Source: Paralithodes platypus | Taxonomy: Eukaryota; Arthropoda; Malacostraca; Decapoda; Lithodidae | Direction: 5' to 3' | Length of the DNA stretch: 64,000 nucleotides | NCBI GenBank assembly: GCA_032716605.1 | Contig: CM064572.1 | Location: 44,478,703 to 44,542,702, forward strand | Part shown: positions 30,484 through 41,339 of the stretch, piece by piece | How the letters are laid out: the number at the start of each line of letters is the position of its first letter | Position numbering within the stretch: the first letter of the stretch is position 1 | Notes under the pieces: generated by a model | Databases searched by the model: none | The model's input: the letters and a program-made list of their open reading frames with translations, nothing else | Told to the model about the DNA's origin: nothing | Program-made: the position numbers and the translations under genes

Positions 30484-30770
30484 TTCAAGGGAAGGGTGTT
30501 TCTGGACCCCCTTCTCCCTCATGTTTAGCCCCATTAGTTTTGAAATATTTTAGACGTTCTCCACATTAGTTAGGCGAATTTAAGACCTTTCCTCCCATTT
30601 TGTTGTCCATTTCAAGACCTTTCGTGCCAATTAGTTATAGATTGTTTCCTAAGGAGCAATATGGAGCTAGCAGTAGGGACACTATTCTACCGAAAGATGC
30701 ATTTTAATTATTTCGAAAGTGGGTTTTGAAGGCATTTTCTTAAACTCAATGGAGGGCTATTTCTTATCAT
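30484..30770 (+). mobile_element. MITE-A copy, right end decayed
   Basis: Starts CAAGGGAAGGGTG and holds CCCTCATGTTTAGCCCC, 'gacctttcgtgcca' and ACCGAAAGATGCA; the hairpin block is mutated and the right TTAA lost. Confidence 0.65.
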
Positions 30771-30774
30771 ACAG

Positions 30775-30900
30775 TGTGATGAAAGACTGAAACAGTTTAC
30801 CAAGGGAGGTGGTCGATAGTAATTTAATTGATACATTTAAGAAGAGACTGGACAACCATCTAATGGAGATTGGATTAATATGATTGAATCAGTAGGTAAG
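30775..30900 (+). pseudogene. CR1-like LINE ORF end
   Basis: The frame beginning near 30783 reads NSLPREVVDSNLIDTFKKRL and DNHLMEIGLI before a stop; this is the terminal motif of CR1/Jockey-type ORFs. Upstream coding sequence is absent. Confidence 0.6.
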
Positions 30901-30999
30901 TGTAAATTCCCTTTCAGACGTATTTTTTTCTATACTCTATAAAACAAATCCTTTTGGGCATATCCTGACCCATAAGGTTACACTTCATCCTATAATACG

Positions 31000-31195
31000 G
31001 TACGGCTTTTTAGCCGGAGGGAGCGGAGGGCGGGGGACGAGCCCTCTACTTCGCTGTTCCATTCTTCTCTTATAAACTGTCCCTGTCTAGTAGTATTAAG
31101 GCCGGACCACCTAATAGAGACAGCATGGCCTGTGTGGTCTGAATATATGTGTAACTCTGTGTAACTCTCTCTTTCCACTATCCACCGCCCCATCT
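31000..31195 (-). repeat. Repeat E, minus copy
   Basis: GGCCGGACCACCTAATAGAG, 'catggcctgtgtggtc' and the TGTGTAACTCTGTGTAACTC edge match the family in reverse complement. Confidence 0.5.
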
Positions 31196-31393
31196 ACCCC
31201 CTCATCAAACTTTCCGCCACAGTATCCCTTCCATCCTAATACAACTTTCACAGACCCATTTACTACCTTATCAACAACGTTTGATTACCTTCAGACTCTG
31301 TTTCTCTGTTTATGTTTATGTTTTTGCTTTGTTTTTCAAAACAATATGTGTATATAATTTGTTTGGTTTTTATTAATGCAAGTTATCTACTAC

Positions 31394-31503
31394 TTTATAT
31401 GCACACACCACTGTCATATATCTTACATGTATATACTGTATTTCCCTTTATATGCACACACCACTGTCATATATCTTACATGTATATACTGTATTTCCCT
31501 TTA
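31394..31503. repeat. Near-exact ~54-bp tandem duplication
   Basis: TATATGCACACACCACTGTC ... ACTGTATTTCCCTT occurs twice in succession without visible change. Confidence 0.85.
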
Positions 31504-31659
31504 TATGATTACAACGCTGGATACTACTTATGTCCAGTGTTTCCTTTTAATTTGTTTATTTGAAAAATCTTGATCATATTATATAATTATTATGTTATTT
31601 TATGTTAGTTTTTAAAAACGTTATATAAAACTTGAATACAACACTTTCATGTTTTACTA

Positions 31660-31874
31660 TTAAAGTCCGTCATTCTAGGTTGGGTATAAATCGTAACCCC
31701 TAACTTCTCATTACTTAAAAAGGATTAGAGTATATCGAGAACATATATCTACCAAATAGGAAGACTTGGCTAGGGAATATGTGTATAAATTGACAGTTAT
31801 TTTGTTCTACACCTTTTAGAGTTACAGTGGTTAGAGGTTACGATTTCTGCCCAACCTAGAATGAACGGACTATA
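31660..31874 (+). mobile_element. MITE-C copy
   Basis: Outer ends AAAGTCCGTCATTCTAGGTT and AACCTAGAATGAACGGACT pair, continuing through GGTATAAATCGTAACCCCTA and GGTTAGAGGTTACGATTTC. Confidence 0.8.
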
Positions 31875-32497
31875 GTACTGACATATTTTCTTCAAGAGAT
31901 TGTATCTATCGTTTGGAGTATAGCAAAATGTCAAAGAACTAATAAAAAGGTAATAAGCATTTAAAGCTCATATTCTTTTATCCAGGGACTTTATTTAATG
32001 CCTTTGGTGCCAGTTAGTCTAATACTGTCCGTAAGTCTTTATTATGTGTACTCTATATATATGTGAATGTATAATGTATAAATTATCAGAAAAACATAGA
32101 ACTGAAGAATTGATATTTAATGATATATTGATATGTCCTCCTTATGCTGAATTAACTGGCAAATGATATCATGCTGTACACATACAAATAATTATACTGA
32201 AAGAAGCAATATCCATTTATTTCATGTTCCTAAGTGTGTTTGTATCTCATTAATTAAATCCATCCATCCAATATATTAAGAACATTACTTAATTGAACAA
32301 CCACTGTATTTAATTCATCACTAAACATAATTTTAATCCCTTGACTACAAACAGTGTTCTTTTCTAAGCTGAATGTAATTGTGTAATTTTACTCTTCTGG
32401 TAGTGTGACGATCTAACTCCTTTAACCCTTTCCAGACCAGATGGCCGGAGTAAAGTAGGAAAGAAGAGCAATTGTACAGAGGAAGAACAAACCATTT
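31875..32497. other. Unassigned AT-rich DNA
   Basis: Nothing recognised. Confidence 0.4.
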
Positions 32498-32660
32498 AGT
32501 ACCGGTGACCTCCTTTTTATAATATTCTACTGAAAGATGTACACATTTATCTCGAGGGTGGGCGGGTGGGGGGTGAGGGGGGGGGGGGGGGGAGTCCTAG
32601 GGGTAGTTTTTAAAGCTTGATGGAGGTCTTGGGGGGGGGGGGGGAATAAAAACAAAATAA
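32498..32660 (+). mobile_element. MITE-P and MITE-A fragments with G-runs
   Basis: AACCATTTAGTACCGGTGAC (MITE-P left end) is followed by 'tattctactgaaagatgtac' and TTTTTAAAGCTTGATGGAGG (MITE-A right part), broken by two G-runs. Confidence 0.55.
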
Positions 32661-32689
32661 TAATTATAATTGTAGTATTTAATGTTAAT

Positions 32690-34100
32690 TCTGTTACGCT
32701 ACTACTACTACGGGGGATAAATCGACAGTCATTTAGAAGTTCGTATATTTTAATATTTAACAGACTTCCTAACTACTCTAATAATAGGTTCTTGGCTCGG
32801 GCCGAGATGAGTTCAAGACGCAGATTGAATATTACGTCGATTCATGCTAGGTTGCACTTTGGACCCCTAAAGTTCCCGTTACTCCCTAACTGAATCCCCG
32901 CTATTCAGGTATTGACTCAAGTCGGCTTCGATCCTACGACCCGTTATTAGTGATTAATCCTAAATAATTAAATCAAAACCCTGCTGTGTCTTCTATGGAG
33001 ACCAGGGCCTAATGAAACATTTGCTCTTTGCCTAACTAAAACAAAAGTTATATTCCTTCCTCTACTCTTGAGAATTTCCCACGTTTACTGAGCCTTCTGT
33101 ATCCTTTCTCAATACCAAGGCTATAACACATATAACCAATTTCCTCAATACATAGAATCTATTTACGCCTTTGATACAACCGTCGTTACTACACAAGTAC
33201 CTCAACAATGATATACAATCGTACAAATTACCGACTGAGATTACAAGTTCTCTCTCACATATACTGTAATATGGGTTCCGTCACTCAGTTACTTCACAAT
33301 GTAGGTTTATAATCTTTACCTCATTGATACTATTGGGTTCCGTCACCCAGTTACTTCAACAATATAGGTTTACAATCTTTACCTCAATGACACCTTCCGA
33401 ATTTACCCTCATGTAACCCTATTACAAACACGCTATGTTACCTTTCACCTTAATCAATAATCGTTCTAACAAAAGATGAACCGTGCCTCAAAACGCATAC
33501 ACGGAATAGTTTCACATTTAGATTCCTTTACATGCCTTCTGACGAATTCTTTGTTATACGGGCACCCATAACACTTTTCCCAGACTGCCTCTAGGAGTCT
33601 CTCGGTTTCTATGAATACGGCACCCCTTTTAAACTTAATAATCACGTAATTAACATTGGACTAGTGTCCTTCTCCATAGTTTCCTTATTCACAGCTTAAT
33701 GATCGATTATATGGACTAGTGTCCTTCCCTAGCTATAACTAATCTATCAGGCAACTAAACAACTGTTTCCCCCTTTAACTTATTGGTTGCTTCATTTATT
33801 AACAGAAGTATTCTTTCCCTCCCCTCTTTACTTTTACTCTTTAATCTTTAATCTCTCCTACCAGATCCTATATAATAACTCTTTCGGCATGGCGCCGTTG
33901 CTAACAAAAATAACTAATTAATAACACATCATCATCTTTATGGATTCAGGGGAGTCTAAATTTGTTTTCCTTTAGTCTTGTCCTAGAAGGACACATACAT
34001 TTTTATGGGAACCACCAGGTTAGTTAACAACATCTCTCTTTTTTCCTTTATCGTATGCGGGCCCAATATGGGTCCTTAAACAAATATATTCTGGTATGCT
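32690..34100. other. Unassigned DNA, possible LTR-like sequence
   Basis: No ORF over 60 codons. A 62-bp direct repeat lies at 33272-33395 (TGGGTTCCGTCACTCAGTTA twice). GGACTAGTGTCCTTC also occurs twice, at about 33657 and 33714. TGTTACGC near 32691 could be an LTR start, but no matching end was found. Confidence 0.3.
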
Positions 34101-34444
34101 GAATCAGATGTGTGCGTGTCTGGAACTGTGCTTTACCACCTCAGAGCTGGCCAGTAGCTCTTCTGGAAGTCCTCGCTTCCGTCCACCTTCTGTCGTCCCT
34201 CTTGAAGCGCTTGACTGTATGTGTGCAGACTAGCGACTTGACGACAGGCGGCAGGATACTGATGGTGCATCCTCCGAGTGGGCGAAAGTGAGGAGAGGTC
34301 AGGGGTGGTCTGTGTTGTGGCTTTAGTTGAGGGCATTGTAACTGGAAAGGTGGGTTCCTGGTTCCCCTTTATGCCCGGGCGAGAGAGAGCAAGTGGGTTG
34401 CAATGTGGTAACCCGGTGAGTTCCGAGGGGTGAGTGACCCCAGT

Positions 34445-34760
34445 TTTTTTTTTTTTTTTTTTTTTTTTTTTGACCCATAGGTGGGTCTAAGGGGGGGAAA
34501 AGAGAGGGGGGGGGGGGTGAGAGGGAAGAGAAAGGAGGAAAGTATGAAGGAAAGTAGGAGAGTAACAGTTGGTGGGCAGACCACCTTGCTATGTTGTGTG
34601 TTTGAAACATATGTTTTTGTGTTGGGGCAAGTGGTGTATTTTCTTTATGTTTGTTGTTTGGTAGCTAGCTAAGGACGAAAGTGTGATTGTTATTATTATC
34701 ATTATTTGTATTATTATTACTGTTTGTGTATAGTTGAGTTAACTATTTTTCTTTTTGGTT

Positions 34761-34766
<6 letters not shown>
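34445..34766 (-). mobile_element. Retroposon tail with ~27-bp A-run
   Basis: On the minus strand an unrecognised body ends with GACCCACCTATGGGTCA and an A-run at 34445-34471. A G-rich tract lies at 34490-34520. Confidence 0.4.
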
Positions 34767-34767
<1 letters not shown>

Positions 34768-34807
<40 letters not shown>

Positions 34808-35650
34808 ATATATTGGATCTGGTTCCTCTATTTCATTTATTATCTTTAGACTACTTTTGAACCAGGTGTGTTTCTGAGGTCTTGTTGTAATTCATGGTTA
34901 TTTTTTATATTTACGAATATCGGGTCTTGTAGGTGTTCTAGTCTGCTCCATATTTTCGTTGCCTGTTTGTGGATGCGTATATTAAGTGGTAGAGTGTTTG
35001 TGTGTTCGTGTATCTGGATAGTTGTCATCGTATATGGGTAACGTTGGTTAGTGGCAAATCTTAGTGCTTTATTTTGTATTATTTGTAGTTTTCTGAGTTG
35101 TGTTTTACTCACTTTATCTGTAGGTACGGGGGGATAGTCTAGGATTGGTAATATGAGTGTTTTTACTAGGTGTTTTTATGTTGGTGTTAAGAGCTGAGAA
35201 GCGGTATAGTTTGTTCAAGGCTATTTGTGCTAGGTTTTCCTCTCTGTTACATTTTTGGTGTAGCCATTTGTGCTAATTGTTAGGCCAAGGAGTCTTCCAT
35301 TATTGTTGTCTTCTATTTGGTTATTATTTATATGTATTTGGGTTTTCTTTTTTACTCCTAGTTGGATGACTGTGAATTTATTGACGTTTGTTTTAATTTT
35401 CCAGTTGTCCTCATAGTTGTTTATTATCTCTGCTTCTCTTTGGGTCTTTCTAGCCATGATGGCTCTGGATGGCCCTCCGTATCCTACGATCTGTGTTATA
35501 TCATCTGCATATGCGATGTTTGTGCCTGTTTGTGAGGGAGGGGTGTCGCTTGTGTAGATGGTGAATAGTGTTGGTGATAGTACTGATCCCTGAGGGACAC
35601 CACAACTTATGCTGATTTTGTCACTTAGGGTTGTCTTTATTTTAATTCGT
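34768..35650 (-). pseudogene. Second Jockey-like family, RT palm and C-terminus with poly-A
   Basis: Minus strand from about 35650: LRIKIKTTLSDKISI, SCGVPQGSVLSPTLFTIYTS, the catalytic IAYADDITQIVG, NNYEDNWKIKTNVNKF, then NGRLLGLTISTNGYTKNV. After a break near 35225 come TQLRKLQIIQNKALRFATN and the end of the ORF, then an A-run of about 36 (34768-34803). Motif spacing matches Jockey-clade polymerases, and the sequence is clearly different from the 2.9-6.0 kb family. The fingers and endonuclease are missing. One or more frameshifts make it a pseudogene. Confidence 0.8.
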
Positions 35651-35654
35651 AGCC

Positions 35655-36060
35655 TGTGCACGGCAGCCTTTATAGTCACGCCCCCTGCTCTCCCGCGCTA
35701 TGATTGGCTGGCTGGCACGCGCGGTGGCACACTCGCTCTGAATTCTTGCTTCCTTCACCTCCTCTTTCCTCTCTTCAAAATAAGTCCCAGGAAGCTGATT
35801 ATAAACCTCTTTTGGCGGCTTACGGGAGTACAGGGCTGGCACCAAGGTATTAGTTAGTGGATAATCCGAAGGAACTGCTCGGGAAGAGAAAGAGAGCGAA
35901 TTTTGAGGTGGAGTAAGAAGTCCAGCTTGGCGCTCCGATAATGGAGGCCGCTGATTGGCTGGTGGGCAAGGTGTGGCATGTTGTAGCCGTGAGCTGTCAA
36001 ACTCAGCTGACGGTGCAAGCAAGTAAAAGGGAGCGCAGTGATTGGCGGTGGGCTTATCTA
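35655..36060 (-). promoter_or_regulatory. GC-rich CCAAT / GC-box / TATA array facing the RT fragment
   Basis: On the minus strand CCAATCAC (about 36033), CCAATCAG (about 35953), CCAATCAT (35707-35700), GGGGGCGTG (35685-35677) and TATAAAGG (35674-35667) are in the usual promoter order, and transcription would enter the LINE fragment at 35650. This could be a terminal promoter of another element. A 159-codon minus-strand frame spans it without a recognised domain. Confidence 0.4.
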
Positions 36061-36225
36061 CTTTGATAATAATAATAATTATTATTATTATTATAATAAT
36101 AATAATAATAAACAAATACATACAAATGTCTCCTTAAACTCACAGACTCCCCAAACTTCTTAAGCTGAATAAAAGGTTCAAATATAAACTGGACTAAAAC
36201 AAAAATAATATACCCCTCCCTATCC

Positions 36226-36359
36226 TTAACCCTCTCCGACATATGACGCGATTTTGAGCCTGTTAGGGATACTTTAAAGCCTCTGTTACCATTACGGGTA
36301 TTTAGAAACCTTTAGTTTAGTTACTTCAACCTCTGCTCATATGACCGTGAAAGGGTTAA
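36226..36359 (+). mobile_element. Short MITE-P-like element
   Basis: TTAACCCTCTCCGACATATG ... CATATGACCGTGAAAGGGTTAA (the last part shortened), 134 bp, TTAA at both ends. Confidence 0.65.
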
Positions 36360-36546
36360 GATGACAGTAGTATTTGCTTTATTTCAGCCATTTCGATATG
36401 ATTTAACTGAGCCCACCAAGTACCTCTAGACAGCAAAAGGCTAAGCACTATCTCAAATATCCCTTCAACTCTCCCAAACCTCTTATAAAGATAATACAAT
36501 CATCTCGGGATAACAAAACAAAACAAAATCAGATATACCAGCCAAC

Positions 36547-36724
36547 TTGACAATAATCTTGATCCCTGACCTCCCTGTAACTCAAAAGGGCCTGGAGCAA
36601 ACTGGCTGTAAATATCCACACCTATTTCCTGGTGGACTCTTCCCACATGATAGAAACGTCAGCCCGATTGTTATCATTCACTTCGAGTTATGAGAAGTTA
36701 AGGGGTCAAGATTATTGTCAAGTT
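36547..36724 (+). mobile_element. MITE-C relative
   Basis: TTGACAATAATCTTGATCCC faces GGGGTCAAGATTATTGTCAA; the interior (AACTCAAAAGGGCCTGGAGC) matches the 9.7 and 40.5 kb copies. Confidence 0.75.
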
Positions 36725-37239
36725 CTCTGGCGCTACCTTATAATAAGGTATCAACTATCTAAATTATTATACTCCTTAAAGCCCACTACAGGGCTTAACC
36801 TAAGTAAAATCTTCTATTATTGTACAGTATGTATGTATGTATATATTTTGGCACTTGCCCCATTTTTTTTTTTTTTTTTTTTTTTTTTAGGGGGTGGCCA
36901 ACTCGAGACAGATTATTAGCATGAATAAAATACAGAATAATACTTCCATCCTCTAATGAGTTAACCATAGCAATCGGATGTTACCAAAATGTGCTCTCTT
37001 TCAGCTACCTACAATGTTATTCAGCTTACGAAGGACATCTACGAATCAAGAAGTTGAGGCTACCTAAATTAACCTTTTGAAGCCAGCCAAACTCACCTTA
37101 AAACATACAAAATAGTCTGGCTGCAGGAGGATTGATATGATATAGAAGATCAGGAAATAATGCTGTACAAACTTATTATACCCTTAGATTCTCTCAACCC
37201 CGTCCTAATTTAAATAAAGTCTTCTAATATAAGCTTGAA

Positions 37240-37622
37240 TTAAGGGAGCCCACCTCTCTTTTTGTCTCTTTCTCTCCCTCTCTCTTTGGCTTGTATCCAT
37301 TCGGCCCCATTCAGCCTACTATTTTAAGACGTTTACCCCCATACAGGTGTCAATCATTTCCTGGCGAGCGGTAGCGAGCCAGCACATATATATTCTTGTT
37401 TTGACAACAAGCTAGATTTGTACATTTTTCGATAGAAAAATTTCTCCGGCGAAGCCGGATTTCTCCATACAATGCTGGCTCGCTATCGCTCGCCAGTAAG
37501 ATATCGACACTTGGATGGGGATAAAGGTCTTAAAACAGTTGGCTAAATGGGGCCGAATGGATACAAGCCAGAGAAAGAGAGAAAAGGAGAGAAAGATAAA
37601 AAAAACATGTGACCCCCTTTAA
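37240..37622. mobile_element. MITE-B copy, present only in the left arm
   Basis: TTAAGGGAGCCCACC ... GTGACCCCCTTTAA, 383 bp. Both halves carry CGAGCGGTAGCGAGCC-type cores, and CTCCGGCGAAGCCGGA sits in the centre. The right arm has an empty site at the matching place. Confidence 0.8.
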
Positions 37623-37739
37623 ATAAAGAAACTCTGACCTCTCCTGTAATGACTTAATCTTGAGCAGGCACGCTAGGCATTTTTTTTTTTTTTTTTTTTT
37701 TATCGCTCACTCACACCGCTGGGGGAAGATAATGAGAGG

Positions 37740-37903
37740 GATTGACATGGATTTACATAGATATACTGGCCACACAGACCTTACGAACCCAGTGAGGTGG
37801 TCAGGATTCGATGCTGGAAGTGATGGCAAACCCAAATTACCCGATAGTCAGGGAAAGTGGAAGGAAAGCATAGCAGAGAGAGAGAGAGTGAGAGTGAGTG
37901 AGT

Positions 37904-37970
<67 letters not shown>
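37740..37970 (+). repeat. Repeat E copy with (GA)n
   Basis: CCACACAGACCTTACGAACC, GGTGGTCAGGATTCGATGC and AAGGAAAGCATAGCAGAG, then about 30 GA units. The right-arm partner is at 55.87-56.13 kb. Confidence 0.65.
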
Positions 37971-37972
<2 letters not shown>

Positions 37973-38068
37973 TAGGGATACACATTTGAACCAACATGAG
38001 TAGAATATAAATCCAGCGAGAGATTAACTATACCACTCACACACACACATATATACATACATACATAC

Positions 38069-39991
38069 TGTTATGCGACGTTATGATGTAACGTGCTTTA
38101 TGGTAATTCCGTTTTCCACCTTAGGAAAGAACGGGAATTACAACTATCTCACTGGTACACAACGAACTTCAATAATATAAGTTACACAACAATTATAATC
38201 AATGGACACAGAATACACAATCAAGGTTCACAAGTGTTATTCCTTAACAGCTAGGGTATAATCATAGATTAAATAAACTTATAATTAGATCGAGTCTCAT
38301 AAATGGGGATGAGCTTTGTGATCAAGCATATATATATATAGAATGAAGAATATAAATAAACAGTATCCTGATAGAAAATGACAAACGCGAGGCAGCTTCC
38401 CACTGAGTGTAAATAGTTACTGCGATAGCATACGCACAGCACTGAGCTTATGGAACTTAAGATACTGTTTGATTTATGAATAACTTTTACGTTAATTCAA
38501 TATAGACAGGAGATTAAACTCAAATAACTCAGAGTAATAATAATGAATATAAATTCACAAATAGGTTAAATAAATGCATTAGTCCTGTATGCGTGACTGA
38601 ATATCCTCACCAGGTGAGAAGTTAACGCGACGTGAAGGTAAGAATTGGAAATAACTCAAATAATGCACAACATGAATTATAAGTCATGAAGCGTAATAAT
38701 AACAATAGTCAAATTAAGAGACTGAATAGTAAACCACTCTGTCAACATCTTATCTATGAATTACGTACCCAATTGATGATGTTACATACAAACGATCTGA
38801 ATAAGTGTTCACTAGTGTAACGTGTAAAAGGTGTATGTATAATTTCCCGAACAAATATATGTATTATTCTTCATAAAAATATAGGAGCCTATATCAGAAG
38901 AATTATATATATATTTATCTCACTGATTGAAGTGTGTTATGTTCTCTAGAAATCGAGCAACGAATACTAGGAGAAGGAAAGAATGGAAAATCTTTCTTAT
39001 TACGTTAGCGTGACTCTCAACATATCTTGTTAACCCTTGTTGCAATCATCGTTACACTTAACAAAACAAAGATCACTTAAAGTTTTGAGAAGAAAGAGCC
39101 TGGTAGAGTATCTGGCGAGCACGTGGTAACAGCGTCGGTTGTCTTTCCTTTTTGCACAAGGGGCTCTGCAACTTCACACCCTACTGGTAGGCGATGCTCT
39201 CTCTCTCTCTTGCTTTCTTTCTTCGGGGTCACTAGCTACACTGGTTTGCACTGGTTAATAACTTTTTAAGGGGATATATGGCTAACCCCTACGTAAGTCT
39301 CGATCCGAACTGAATTTACTAGCTAAGCACGTCCTTCCTAAGAAGAGGTACTCGCCTATAATTGATTCAGTTTGCCTAACTTTACCCTGGGCACGAGTAA
39401 GTCCTATTCCTTTTTCGACTAGGGTTAGGGAGCTGGTTTCTCGGGATAGTAGGGGCATGGTGTTATGGGGTTTCTGATTTATCCTGAGGTTAGGAGTCGC
39501 ACTAAAATTATGCGAAGGATATCTCTGTGACGAGGTGGACATTTGCTGTCTGTTGGTATTTGTTTTGGGCTTGGAAATGTCTCGTTGGGGTGATGCAAAA
39601 ATCATTTTTGTTTGGGGTATAGGCAGGCAATTTGTAGGTTGCATGGAGGTGACTTGGAGAGAAGGGGAATAGGAGAATTTGGTTTGTTTGCTTGCTTGGC
39701 TGACGTTATTGCGCTCGTGATGATCAGACTGGGAGTAAAGATATTGAGGGGGCTGGTGGCGAGTTTGCATAAATAGTTCTTCGCTATAGTTTAAGTCTGG
39801 CTCAGATATCGGTAGGTCTTGGTGGAGGGTGCGGGATGCGTTTTCTAACGCGTTAGTCACTGGGAGTCTGATAGCGTGTGATTTACTTTTTTATCTTACC
39901 AATGCGGCATTGAATGATTTGATTATTATCTGTAGACGGGAGCAGGTGCTTGACTGGTTTTGGCTTTTGTTGGCCGGACCCCGTCATCTCA
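38069..39991. mobile_element. 1.9-kb TG...CA insertion, LTR-like, CATAC on both sides
   Basis: It starts TGTTATGCGACGTTATG and ends CGTCATCTCA, flanked by CATAC at 38064-38068 and 39992-39996. The flanks are a CATA microsatellite, so the duplication is only suggestive. The corresponding place in the right arm (55.73-55.78 kb) has only the microsatellite, which shows this is an insertion. TG...CA ends and 5-bp duplication suit an LTR retroelement (solo LTR or truncated copy). No pol domain seen. Confidence 0.55.
39282..39890 (-). CDS. Unrecognised Ser/Gln/Asn/Thr-rich reading frame in the insertion
   Basis: The minus-strand frame is open for about 202 codons (stop at 39891-39893 upstream, TAG at 39282-39284) but has no early ATG; the first internal Met is ELFMQTRHQPP, about 40 residues in. 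The peptide is polar and low in complexity (SQASKQTKFSYSPSLQ, NRQQMSTSSQRYPSHNF), with no hydrophobic segment or recognised domain. AATCAC...CTATCAG just upstream could be a splice acceptor. It might be a gag-like or linker part of the inserted element, or a chance frame. I assign no function. Confidence 0.3.
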   Translation of the reverse strand, partial: KSKSHAIRLPVTNALENASRTLHQDLPISEPDLNYSEELFMQTRHQPPQYLYSQSDHHERNNVSQASKQTKFSYSPSLQVTSMQPTNCLPIPQTKMIFASPQRDISKPKTNTNRQQMSTSSQRYPSHNFSATPNLRINQKPHNTMPLLSRETSSLTLVEKGIGLTRAQGKVRQTESIIGEYLFLGRTCLASKFSSDRDLRRG

Positions 39992-40022
39992 CATACATAC
40001 AGTACATACATACATACATACA

Positions 40023-40053
<31 letters not shown>

Positions 40054-40084
40054 TTACACTATCTCTCTCTCTCTCTTAGTATAT

Positions 40085-40275
40085 CACTTACTCACAGCAT
40101 ATACTTAAAAACAATAAGCACTGAAAGCTACCTTAGACTAGCTTTTTTAAACCTAAAGTGATATTTGTCAGCGTCATATAAGGAGGCTTATGATGAGTGA
40201 ATTATTTATGAATTAATTTAATCGTATGATTAAATAATGTTTCTAAACTCGTTGGAAACCCCCTATTCATCATGC
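40085..40275. repeat. Block K continued, left arm
   Basis: GCTACCTTAGACTAGC, AAAGTGATATTTGTCAGCG and TTCTAAACTCGTTGG match the reverse complement of 55480-55690, resuming the homology on the far side of the 1.9-kb insertion. Confidence 0.8.
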
Positions 40276-40297
40276 AAGGAATATGATCGAATATTCA

Positions 40298-40439
40298 TTA
40301 ACCCATTCAGCTTATGAAGGACCTTTAGCAATATTAAGACTTCAAACTATCTCAACCAACCCTTTTAACTACCATGCATCCTATCGTCTAAATACAGCTA
40401 GAAAAAAATATAACACGTCGCTGGTACTCAAAGGGTTAA
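40298..40439 (+). mobile_element. MITE-P copy, TTAA-flanked
   Basis: TTAACCCATTCAGCTTATG ... GTACTCAAAGGGTTAA, 142 bp, with the 'aatacagctagaaa' and 'cgtcgctggtac' landmarks. Confidence 0.75.
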
Positions 40440-41290
40440 TGACCTTCTCAACTGTACCTCCAGTCCTATCCACGCCTATGCTGATGACTCTATCTTACAC
40501 TATTCAACTATAGACCATTAATTTTAAGTATGCCAGAAATCGTGACTTCTAACCTCTGTAACTCAAACACAGCTTGACCAAATAGGTTGTAAATATCCAC
40601 ACCTATTCCCTGGCTGACTCTTTCCAAATGGTACATATATTAGCTGTATTATTCTTGTCGTTTTTGAGGTATAGAGGTTAGTGGTCAATTTTGTTTACCT
40701 AATTATAATGGATAGTCTATAAGTTTCCACAACGATCCAACATGCAATCACTCCACAACTCACATGATCAGGCCAAAACACACCTATCTTCTGATTTATG
40801 AACTATTTCCGATTGGGGCAGAGAACATCTTTTTATTATAAATGCTACCGAAGTCAAATTTCAACTATCTTCCCATGACAATCTTCCACACGACTTTGCC
40901 TTATTCTTCAACAATACACAAATCAACCTTTCATCGTCTCTTAGTATTCTTGGTGTTTAATTTTATTCTGGCCTTTCTTGGAAAGATTATATTACCACTC
41001 TTTCTAAAACAGCTTCCCAGAAGTTGGGTGTGTTCAACTGTCTCTGTGGGTCCTACACCACCGCACAGCTTCTTGCTCTATACAGGGGCACAGTGCACCC
41101 ATGTATCGAGTATTGTTCGCATGTGTGGGGACGTTCCACCCATATCGCACTTCTCAAAAGGGTAGAGCCAAAAGCATTTCGTCTCATCAACTCACCACTC
41201 TGTCTCACTAATTCCCTACAATCTCTCGCAATGTTGCATATCTATCACTTTCCTACCGCTATTACAATAATCAATGTTATTCCATTATAA
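40440..41290 (+). pseudogene. Jockey-like LINE fragment, split by a MITE
   Basis: A plus-strand RT piece: the IHAYADDSILHYST catalytic motif lies before 40508; after the MITE it resumes with ISDWGREHLFIINAT, GVFNCLCGSYTTAQLLALYR, EYCSHVWGRSTHIALLKRVE and KAFRLINSP. Frameshifts (near 40957 and others) and truncation at 41285 make it non-functional. A ~10-bp deletion at about 41225 (ACAATCTCTCGCAATG) is shared with the fragment at 54.96 kb and absent from the other copies. Confidence 0.8.
40509..40721 (+). mobile_element. MITE-C copy inserted in the LINE fragment
   Basis: TATAGACCATTAATTTTAAG faces TAATGGATAGTCTATA; 213 bp, TA at both ends, interrupting the RT reading frame right after the catalytic motif. 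Confidence 0.8.
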
Positions 41291-41339
41291 CATGCTTCCT
41301 TCCATACATAACATATCGATGTGGATAGGATTGTTGTGG

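Larger units (their letters stand above)
36760..38068. repeat. Block K, left arm of an inverted pair with 55.7-56.6 kb
   Basis: From AGCCCACTAC (36778) to the (CATA)n at 38068 this matches the reverse complement of the right arm at an estimated 80-85 percent. Left-only insertions are 36823-36918 (T-run retroposon, ATTATTG/ATTATTAG at its edges) and the MITE-B at 37240-37622. Confidence 0.75.
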
